From a bacterium (GTDB taxonomy: Bacteria > Bacillota > Bacilli > Lactobacillales > Streptococcaceae): a DNA stretch of 64,000 nt. A program made the translations under genes and the position numbers. Positions within the stretch are counted from its first letter, which is position 1. Every line of letters begins with the position of its first letter. The stretch lies in the NCBI GenBank assembly GCA_905221435.1, contig CAJNDD010000009.1:6965-70964 (forward strand), given 5' to 3'. The notes below the pieces were generated by a model that was not told where the DNA came from, searched no databases, and saw only the letters and a program-made list of their open reading frames with translations. Below are positions 56,796-64,000 of this stretch, one piece after another.

Positions 56796-56824
56796 TTGAT
56801 AAATTCGAGAAAGTGTGATAACAT
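56796..56824 (+). promoter_or_regulatory. rpmB promoter
   Basis: -35 TTGATA (56796-56801), 17-base spacer, -10 TAACAT (56819-56824). The short leader contains the palindrome GTGCTAGCAC before an AGGAGG SD. Confidence 0.7.
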
Positions 56825-56882
56825 AGTACGGTATGTGGTGCTAGCACATCCGCTATATTAGATCTAATAGGAGGAAAACACA

Positions 56883-57071
56883 ATGGCTAAAGTATGTTAC
56901 TTTACAGGTCGTAAGACTGTATCAGGAAACAACCGTTCACACGCGATGAACCAAACAAAACGTGCCGTAAAACCAAACCTTCAAAAAGTTACTGTTCTTA
57001 TCGATGGTAAACCTAAAAAAGTTTGGGCTTCAGCTCGTGCTTTGAAATCAGGTAAAGTTGAACGCGTTTAA
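56883..57071 (+). CDS. rpmB: 50S ribosomal protein L28
   Basis: A 62-residue L28, full length for streptococci: [12 protein letters not shown] start, [14 protein letters not shown], and [14 protein letters not shown] near the end. No zinc-ligand cysteine quartet is seen, only Cys5, so it is the C-minus form. Strong SD AGGAGG and biased codons. Monocistronic with promoter and terminator. Confidence 0.97.
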   Translation: MAKVCYFTGRKTVSGNNRSHAMNQTKRAVKPNLQKVTVLIDGKPKKVWASARALKSGKVERV

Positions 57072-57079
57072 TAAAAACG

Positions 57080-57103
57080 AAAAGACCGCTTAGGTCTTTT
57101 TCT
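57080..57103 (+). terminator. rpmB terminator
   Basis: AAAGACC and GGTCTTT form a stem with a five-base loop, followed by TTTC. Confidence 0.85.
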
Positions 57104-57223
57104 TTTGCTCTAAGGATAAAATCATTTGAAAAATAGAGTAAATATCCGCCGATACAGCATTCTGCTTTTACACTTGGGCTGAAATATGATAAAATAGAGT
57201 ATCAACTAGTTGAGGTAAAAAAA

Positions 57224-57589
57224 ATGACTGTAAAAATTAATACAAAAGATGGTCAAATCGAACTGACAGATGAAGTGATTGCAACCGTTGTAGGTGGTGC
57301 AGCAACTGAGATTTTTGGTGTGGTCGGTATGGCTAGCAAAAATACCCTCAAAGATAATTTCCAAGCCCTTCTTGGTAAGGAAAATTATGCAAAAGGTGTT
57401 GTCGTAAAGGCAGCCGAAGATGGCAGCATTGCAGTTGATGTTTATACCGTCTTGAGCTACGGAACAAAAATTAGTGAAGTCTCAAAAAACATCCAAGAGC
57501 GTGTTCGTTTTAGTTTGGAAAACCAACTAGGAATCACTGCTCAGACTGTGAATGTCTACATTCAAAATATCAAAGTTGTAGGAGAATAA
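57224..57589 (+). CDS. Asp23/Gls24-family protein (YloU-like)
   Basis: A 121-residue Asp23-family protein beginning MTVKINTKDGQIELTDEVIA, shortened here to its first twenty residues, and containing GGAATEIFGVVGMA and the VNVYIQNIKVV end. The family includes membrane-associated envelope-stress proteins, and this short version (YloU) is always next to the DAK2-domain fatty-acid kinase gene. The stop is two bases before that gene's GTG, so the two are cotranscribed. SD GAGG; extended -10-like TAAAAT near 57192. Confidence 0.9.
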   Translation: MTVKINTKDGQIELTDEVIATVVGGAATEIFGVVGMASKNTLKDNFQALLGKENYAKGVVVKAAEDGSIAVDVYTVLSYGTKISEVSKNIQERVRFSLENQLGITAQTVNVYIQNIKVVGE

Positions 57590-57591
57590 TC

Positions 57592-59259
57592 GTGTCAAAA
57601 ATTACTACCAGCTTATTTCAAGAAATGGTGCAGGCTGCATCAACTCGTTTGAATAAGCAAGCTGAATATGTCAATTCATTAAACGTCTTTCCAGTTCCAG
57701 ATGGAGATACTGGGACAAACATGGGAATGACCATCGAAAATGGTGCGAAAGAAGTAGCAGACAAACCAGCTTCTACAGTTGGAGAAGTGGCGAGCATTCT
57801 TGCTAAGGGGCTCTTGATGGGTGCGCGTGGAAACTCAGGGGTTATCACTTCTCAGCTCTTCCGTGGCTTCTCTCAGGCTATCAAGGAAAAAGACGAATTA
57901 ACAGGTCAAGACTTGGCTCTTGCTTTCCAATCTGGTGTCGAAGTAGCCTACAAGGCGGTTATGAAACCAGTTGAGGGAACTATTTTGACAGTTTCTCGTG
58001 GTGCGGCCATTGGGGCTAAGAAAAAAGCTGAGGAGACAGATGATGCTGTTGAGGTCATGCGTGCGGCCTTGGAAGGTGCTAAGAGAGCTCTAGCTAAGAC
58101 ACCAGAAATGCTCCCAGTCTTGAAAGAGGTTGGTGTCGTGGACTCTGGTGGCCAAGGTTTGGTATTCATCTATGAAGGTTTCCTTTCAGCACTCACTGGT
58201 GAATACAGCGCTTCTGAGGACTTTGTAGCAACGCCTGCCAATATGAGTGAAATGATTAATGCAGAGCACCACAAGTCAGTTGCTGGACATGTAGCGACTG
58301 AGGATATCACCTTCGGTTACTGTACGGAGATCATGGTAGCTCTCAAACAAGGCCCAACTTATGCTAAGGACTTTGACTATGATGAATTCCGCAACTACTT
58401 GAATGACCTTGGGGATTCTCTACTTGTTGTCAACGATGATGAGATTGTCAAAGTCCACGTCCATACAGAAGATCCAGGTCTTGTCATGCAAGAAGGGCTT
58501 AAATATGGTAGCTTGGTCAAGGTTAAAGTGGACAACATGCGTAACCAACACGAAGCACAAGTTGAAAAAGAAGCAGCACAAGTTAGCAAGCCAGCTGAAG
58601 AGAAGGAATATGCCCTTATCGCAGTAGTAGCTGGTCAAGGTTTAGCAGATATCTTCCGTGCCCAAGGTGTGGATTATGTCATCGAAGGTGGGCAGACGAT
58701 GAACCCTTCAACAGAAGACTTTATCAAGGCTGTTGAACAGGTCAATGCTCGCAACATCATCTTCTTGCCAAACAACAAAAATATCTTTATGGCAGCTCAG
58801 TCTGCGGCTGAAGTGCTTGAACAACCTGCTGTTGTGGTAGAAGCACGTACAATTCCTCAAGGTTTGACGAGCCTCCTTGCCTTTGACCCAAGCAAGTCTA
58901 TCAAAGAAAACCAAGAACGCATGACTGCAGCCCTCAGTGATGTTATCAGCGGTAGTGTAACAACAGCCGTTCGTGATACAACTATCGATGGCTTGGAAAT
59001 TCATGAAAATGACAATCTTGGTATGGTGGATGGGAAAATCCTTGTGTCGAATCCTGACATGCACCAAACCTTGACTGAAACTTTGAAACATATGTTGGAC
59101 GAAGACAGTGAAATCGTGACTTTCTATGTCGGTGAAGACGGAAGCGAAGAACTTGCCAATGAAATTGCCCAAGAAATCGCAGAAGAATTTGAAGATGTTG
59201 AAGTAGAGATTCACCAAGGTCAACAACCCGTATATCCATATCTTTTCAGTGTGGAATAG
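57592..59259 (+). CDS. fakA: Fatty acid kinase catalytic subunit FakA-like (DAK2 domain, YloV)
   Basis: A 555-residue protein starting with GTG (SD AGGAG). The N-terminal DAK2 nucleotide-binding domain (about 1-200) has VFPVPDGDTGTNMGMT with the magnesium-binding aspartates and GARGNSGVI. The middle domain and a C-terminal DegV-like domain (from about 335) follow, as in FakA. With a FakB fatty-acid-binding protein it phosphorylates exogenous fatty acids for phospholipid synthesis. Cotranscribed with the Asp23-family gene before it and a lipoprotein gene seven bases after it. Confidence 0.93.
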   Translation: MSKITTSLFQEMVQAASTRLNKQAEYVNSLNVFPVPDGDTGTNMGMTIENGAKEVADKPASTVGEVASILAKGLLMGARGNSGVITSQLFRGFSQAIKEKDELTGQDLALAFQSGVEVAYKAVMKPVEGTILTVSRGAAIGAKKKAEETDDAVEVMRAALEGAKRALAKTPEMLPVLKEVGVVDSGGQGLVFIYEGFLSALTGEYSASEDFVATPANMSEMINAEHHKSVAGHVATEDITFGYCTEIMVALKQGPTYAKDFDYDEFRNYLNDLGDSLLVVNDDEIVKVHVHTEDPGLVMQEGLKYGSLVKVKVDNMRNQHEAQVEKEAAQVSKPAEEKEYALIAVVAGQGLADIFRAQGVDYVIEGGQTMNPSTEDFIKAVEQVNARNIIFLPNNKNIFMAAQSAAEVLEQPAVVVEARTIPQGLTSLLAFDPSKSIKENQERMTAALSDVISGSVTTAVRDTTIDGLEIHENDNLGMVDGKILVSNPDMHQTLTETLKHMLDEDSEIVTFYVGEDGSEELANEIAQEIAEEFEDVEVEIHQGQQPVYPYLFSVE

Positions 59260-59266
59260 GAGATTT

Positions 59267-59818
59267 ATGAAAAAAGTTTTAGGATTGATTTTTGCAGCGT
59301 TACTTGCTCTTGCTGGCTGTGGTCAAACCAACACCGCAACAACAGAGTCAAGTAGTACAGCAAGTTCGGTTGATTCATCTAGTCAGGCAAGTCAGGTAAA
59401 AGAAGAAATCAAGGAAACGACCAAAGTCCTTAAAGGGAAGATGAACGAATTTGATGTAACCATGACTTTTGTTTATACGGATGTTGTAAAACGATACAAG
59501 ATGGATATGTTGGGAGAAATGGGAGAGGAGATTCCTGCAGAAATTACTCCGGAAGAATTTCAAGCAGTCTTTCGTGAAGCTGTGGAAAGCTCTCCAGAGT
59601 ATATTGAAATCAAGGACGAACCTGGTGTTAAGGTTGAATATTTTATCGCCGATAATAAGAAGGTGAGAATAGTTATCGATCTTGATCTTGAAAAAGCAGA
59701 TATGGATAGAGTTAAAAAGACTTATTTCTTTGAACCACTTGAGGAGAGTATAGAAGACTTTAAGAAGCCAAACGCTCTGATTGCTGCTTTAAAATTACAA
59801 GGATTCAAAGAAGAATAA
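59267..59818 (+). CDS. DUF1307-type lipoprotein
   Basis: A 183-residue lipoprotein with signal peptide MKKVLGLIFAALLALAGCG (lipobox LALAGC, Cys18), a Ser/Thr-rich linker and a soluble domain. The domain (TKVLKGKMNEFDVTMTFVYT region to the PLEESIEDFKKP end) resembles the YehR/DUF1307 family. ATG 59267 is supported by AGGAG; an in-frame ATG six codons earlier overlaps fakA and lacks one. It ends the yloU-fakA unit. Function unknown for the family. Confidence 0.82.
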   Translation: MKKVLGLIFAALLALAGCGQTNTATTESSSTASSVDSSSQASQVKEEIKETTKVLKGKMNEFDVTMTFVYTDVVKRYKMDMLGEMGEEIPAEITPEEFQAVFREAVESSPEYIEIKDEPGVKVEYFIADNKKVRIVIDLDLEKADMDRVKKTYFFEPLEESIEDFKKPNALIAALKLQGFKEE

Positions 59819-59823
59819 ACGAG

Positions 59824-59856
59824 AGAGGCTAGGACGAAAAATCCTGCCCTCTTTTT
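59824..59856 (+). terminator. Terminator after the lipoprotein gene
   Basis: AGAGG...AGGA pairs with TCCT...CCTCT across a small internal loop and runs into TTTTT. Confidence 0.8.
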
Positions 59857-59997
59857 ATTTGTAAGAATCCTTTGTATGAGCAACGAACGAAGATCAGGCC
59901 TTTTTTAGACTTCAAACGGTTTCTAATCTTATTCACGGGACCTAGGGACTAGGAAATTGATACTTGGTATAGAGGTTTCTATCTTATTGTCTCTGTT

Positions 59998-60063
59998 TAT
60001 GACATTTGTCATATTTCCTAGTGACAGAAGCATCTAGCTCCGCCAACTTCAAAAGACTATAAT
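59998..60063 (+). promoter_or_regulatory. Response-regulator-type palindrome and activator-dependent promoter of the ABC/TCS operon
   Basis: TATGACATTTGTCATA (59998-60013) has perfect seven-base arms, with a half-site AGTGACAG at 60020-60027. The -10 TATAAT is at 60058-60063 and no -35 is present (TAGCTC at the expected place). The layout fits a promoter that needs an activator, most simply the NarL/DesR-type regulator encoded at 63182. Confidence 0.65.
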
Positions 60064-60089
60064 TGAAGTGTGAAATGGAGGAAGAAGAA

Positions 60090-60281
60090 ATGAAAAATAA
60101 AATGATTGTCGCAGTGAGTTTAGTAGCAGCAGGAGTTATGACCTATCTCATGTTTTCAGGATTGGACGAGGGTTTCTATCATTTTCCTTGGGAGCTCTTT
60201 GCTGGCTTTGGAATGATGTCTTGGCTTGTCAGAGAAGGTTTGAAATTGGTCAGAGATGTGAAAAAGGAGTTTGAGGAATGA
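60090..60281 (+). CDS. Small membrane protein (63 aa) heading the ABC/TCS operon
   Basis: ATG 60090 follows GGAGG by about ten bases; an in-frame upstream ATG at 60063 overlaps the -10 box and is rejected. The 63-residue product has two hydrophobic segments (IVAVSLVAAGVMTYLMF and WELFAGFGMMSWLV) and a charged tail (KLVRDVKKEFEE). No family is recognised. Its stop overlaps the next start as ATGA. It is likely an accessory or sensing component of the downstream transporter and kinase. Confidence 0.7.
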   Translation: MKNKMIVAVSLVAAGVMTYLMFSGLDEGFYHFPWELFAGFGMMSWLVREGLKLVRDVKKEFEE

Positions 60282-60472
60282 AAAAAGCAATCATCTATTT
60301 CTTTATCGGCCTATCACTCTTGGTATGGTTAGTGGAAATGTGTACTGGTTGGTTTGACCAAACCTTGCTTCGCCAATTCATTCGTGGTGCTTGGGGTTTT
60401 GGGTTTATGATTTTTGTCGTTTTCCCTATGGGAATGAAGTGGTTGAAAGGAGAATCTCATGACTGTGATTAA
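60278..60472 (+). CDS. Small membrane protein (64 aa)
   Basis: The 64-residue product has hydrophobic segments AIIYFFIGLSLLVWLVEM and GAWGFGFMIFVVFPMGM and a short polar tail ending ESHDCD. The start overlaps the preceding stop by four bases (ATGA), with SD GGAG in the preceding gene, and its end overlaps the ATPase gene by 14 bases. Such tight overlap means coordinated translation. The family is unknown to me. It may modulate the ABC-2 exporter or the kinase. Confidence 0.7.
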   Translation: MKKAIIYFFIGLSLLVWLVEMCTGWFDQTLLRQFIRGAWGFGFMIFVVFPMGMKWLKGESHDCD

Positions 60473-61334
60473 AGTTGAGAAATTGAGTAAGAAAATAAAA
60501 GACAAGGAGATCTTGCGGAACATCTCTTTTGAAATCAATGACGGAGAATGTGTCGCCTTGATCGGGCCTAACGGAGCAGGAAAAACAACCTTGATTGATT
60601 GTCTCTTGGGCGACAAGTTCATGAGCTCAGGTCAGGTCGCCATTCAAGGCTTTGCGCCAACAGATTCTCGATTAAAGCAGCTTATTTCTGTCTTGCCGCA
60701 AGAAAATGCAGTTGTTCAAAGCTTGAAAGTGAAAGAACTTCTATCATTTTTCAAGTCACTTTATCCCGACAGCCTTTCAGACAAAGAAATTGATGACTTG
60801 CTTAGATTCTCAGACAAGCAGAAAAATCAGCTAGCGGGCAAGTTGTCTGGTGGGCAAAAACGTTTGTTCTCTTTCGTGTTGACTTTAATCGGTCGTCCGA
60901 AAATTCTATTTTTAGACGAGCCAACTGCTGCCATGGATACCTCGACACGTCAGCATTTTTGGGAAATTGTTAATCGATTAAAGAAAAATGGTGTCACCAT
61001 TGTTTATTCTTCTCACTATATCGAAGAGGTGGAACATACGGCTGACCGCATTTTGGTTCTCCACAAGGGAGAATTGATTCGCGATACGACGCCTTATGCC
61101 ATGCGTGGTGAAGAACAAGAAAAACACTTTACGGTACCTCTAACTTATCAGGAAGTTATCAGCACTTTGGATCAGGTTCAAGAGCTTGAAATCAAGCAAA
61201 ATGCTCTTTCCTTCACAACCAAAGAAGCCAGTCAGGTGTGGAAAGTTTTGCAAGAACAGGGCTGCACGATCGAAGAAATTGAAGTTCGCAATCGAACTCT
61301 CTTAGATAGTATCTTTGAAACGACTCAAGACTAA
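60459..61334 (+). CDS. ABC transporter ATP-binding protein (ABC-2 exporter type)
   Basis: A 291-residue ATPase: Walker A GPNGAGKTT (near 36-44), signature LSGGQKR (near 131), Walker B ILFLDEPTAAMD and switch His in YSSHYIEE. The C-terminal extension of about 80 residues is usual for NatA/BcrA-type drug or bacteriocin exporters. It starts 14 bases inside the preceding gene. It partners with the permease at 61347. Genes of this layout with a DesK/DesR-type system correspond to the pneumococcal TCS11 locus; that equivalence is from memory of gene order. Confidence 0.92.
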   Translation: MTVIKVEKLSKKIKDKEILRNISFEINDGECVALIGPNGAGKTTLIDCLLGDKFMSSGQVAIQGFAPTDSRLKQLISVLPQENAVVQSLKVKELLSFFKSLYPDSLSDKEIDDLLRFSDKQKNQLAGKLSGGQKRLFSFVLTLIGRPKILFLDEPTAAMDTSTRQHFWEIVNRLKKNGVTIVYSSHYIEEVEHTADRILVLHKGELIRDTTPYAMRGEEQEKHFTVPLTYQEVISTLDQVQELEIKQNALSFTTKEASQVWKVLQEQGCTIEEIEVRNRTLLDSIFETTQD

Positions 61335-61346
61335 AGGAGATTGACG

Positions 61347-62081
61347 ATGAAAAATATGACAAGTCTCATGAAAGTGGAAATCATCCAGATGAAACGGCAA
61401 GCAGTCTACTACTTGCTATCCATCGGACTCCCAAGTGTGTTTTACCTTATCTTTTCTGGTATGATGTCAGGGTCAGATATTCCAGAAATTGTTCTTCAAG
61501 CCTATCTTTTTGCCATGACGCTCTTTAGTATCATGTCAAGCGCCTTTTTCAGTATCCCTAGCACACTCGAGTCTGACAAGACAAACAACTGGCAAAAATT
61601 GATTCAACATTCTCCTGTATCTATGGTAGAATATTATGTATCAAAGCTGTTCAGTACTCTGCTGACTTTCTTGTTATCAATTATAGTTGTCTTTTCGGTT
61701 GGTCATTTTGTCCGTGGAGTTACGCTACCTTGGCTTGACTGGTTGGTAATTGGTGCTATTTTGCTGGTCGGAAGTGTGGTCTTTATCAGTATGGGTGTCT
61801 TGGTGAGTTTGCTTCCCAGTGCTCAACTGATGACGGTTATTGGAAATATTGCCTATATTGCTTTGGCTGTCCTAGGTGGACTGTGGTTTCCTTTGAATTC
61901 CTTCCCAGAATGGCTCCAATCTATTGGAAAACTGACTCCAACCTATCAACTGATGCAGGTTGTCTCTTCCTATTTGGAGCACCATGAATTTAATATTCTT
62001 TCTGCCTTGGTTGTGCTAGTATATACAGTTTTCTTTGGTGTCTTGGTAATCCAGCTCAAAAAACGGATTGAGGTAAAATAA
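61347..62081 (+). CDS. ABC-2 type transporter permease
   Basis: A 244-residue permease with about six spans, including the paired long hydrophobic segments and the LGGLWFPLNSFPEWLQSIGK loop typical of ABC-2 exporters (DrrB/NatB type). ATG 61347 is chosen for AAGGAG seven bases upstream; a TTG two codons earlier is in frame. It is encoded directly after its ATPase and one base before the kinase gene. Substrate unknown; peptide antibiotics or lipids are usual for such pairs. Confidence 0.9.
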   Translation: MKNMTSLMKVEIIQMKRQAVYYLLSIGLPSVFYLIFSGMMSGSDIPEIVLQAYLFAMTLFSIMSSAFFSIPSTLESDKTNNWQKLIQHSPVSMVEYYVSKLFSTLLTFLLSIIVVFSVGHFVRGVTLPWLDWLVIGAILLVGSVVFISMGVLVSLLPSAQLMTVIGNIAYIALAVLGGLWFPLNSFPEWLQSIGKLTPTYQLMQVVSSYLEHHEFNILSALVVLVYTVFFGVLVIQLKKRIEVK

Positions 62082-62082
62082 A

Positions 62083-63781
<1,699 letters not shown>

Positions 63782-63843
63782 TAAGAAAGATAAAAAACAA
63801 CTCAAATGATTGCTAAATTGAAGGAAATCCATACTAGAATGTA

Positions 63844-63866
63844 GGAGGCAGATTGCCTCCTTTTTT
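63844..63866 (+). terminator. Terminator of the ABC/TCS operon
   Basis: AGGAGGCA and TGCCTCCT form a stem with a three-base loop, followed by TTTTT. Confidence 0.88.
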
Positions 63867-63879
63867 GTTATGTGACTAT

Positions 63880-64000
63880 TAGTCCGTCTCGCTCCGTAAG
63901 GTGCGAGACAAATAAACCACCCGCTATGCGGGTGCGCATCGAAGGTTATACCAAAAAAACTCCAAACGCGATACAATAAAGGTGTTCAAGCCAATTGTAA
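63880..64000 (+). mobile_element. Probable left end of an IS200/IS605-type element (partial)
   Basis: Two perfect hairpins lie close together, GTCTCGC/GCGAGAC (63894-63917 region) and CACCCGC-TAT-GCGGGTG (63918-63934 region), in sequence more G+C-rich than its surroundings. They are followed by an untranslated stretch running off the window. Subterminal hairpins with no terminal inverted repeat are the mark of IS200/IS605 elements. No transposase is visible in the window, so this is a tentative call; an alternative is a structured intergenic repeat. Confidence 0.45.

Overview
The window is chromosomal DNA of a mitis-group Streptococcus (S. oralis / S. mitis / S. infantis type). The reasons are two BOX intergenic repeats, a YSIRK/LPXTG pullulanase, Gram-positive PolC, low G+C, TGn-TATAAT extended -10 promoters, a cinA-recA pair behind a ComX-box-like site, and RpoB/RpoC of the streptococcal type. 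No tRNA, rRNA or CRISPR array is visible.

Layout. 1-4.8 kb (minus): a type III restriction-modification operon, mod then res (res runs off the left edge), behind a leader ORF that contains fifteen perfect tandem heptanucleotides, followed by a terminator-like hairpin. 5.0-5.9 kb (minus): lipoprotein acid phosphatase. 6.1-11.6 kb (plus): an operon of two paralogous zinc methyltransferase-like (URO-D/MtaA family) proteins and a polar amino-acid ABC importer, behind a leader with its own terminator. 11.7-15.5 kb (minus): cell-wall pullulanase with a cre-overlapped promoter. 15.7-23.3 kb: rpoB-rpoC behind a hairpin leader. 23.5-27.9 kb: polC. 28.0-32.7 kb: an A+T-rich four-gene cassette (DnaA-like AAA+ fragment, WYL regulator, DUF262 protein, DUF262-DUF1524 protein) that looks like an undescribed defence island. 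32.8-39.2 kb: pepS, small membrane proteins, rsuA, pepC, P-type ATPase. 39.4-41.5 kb: a serine-rich repeat protein with neither export signal nor wall anchor. 41.9-47.2 kb: membrane protein, tsaE, GNAT, LCP protein, cinA, recA. 47.2-50.8 kb: GNAT, MATE exporter, YebC-family regulator, membrane protein. 50.8-54.9 kb: MarR plus a heterodimeric ABC exporter with three operator-like sites. 55-56.8 kb: PAP2 phosphatase, then a LytTR regulator with a LiaF-like membrane protein. 56.8-59.8 kb: rpmB, Asp23-family protein, FakA-type kinase subunit, lipoprotein. 60-63.8 kb: two small membrane proteins, ABC-2 exporter and a DesK/DesR-type two-component system. The last ~120 bases look like an IS200/IS605-type left end.

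The most exciting reading is at 4.5-4.8 kb. The heptamer is open in every minus-strand frame, so its copy number sets the frame in which the leader leaves the repeat. In one register of three, translation runs across the hairpin and stops on an ATGA overlap with the mod start. In the other two, including the one seen here (15 copies), it stops before the hairpin. This predicts a slipped-strand, phase-variable transcription attenuator controlling an epigenetic DNA methyltransferase. Other recurrent themes are three genes with -10 boxes exactly at the leaderless-mRNA distance (rsuA, tsaE, MATE), terminator-like hairpins in operon leaders with no co-directional gene upstream (URO-D operon, rpoBC), and recognisable operator layouts for MarR, LytTR, DesR-type and CcpA regulators.
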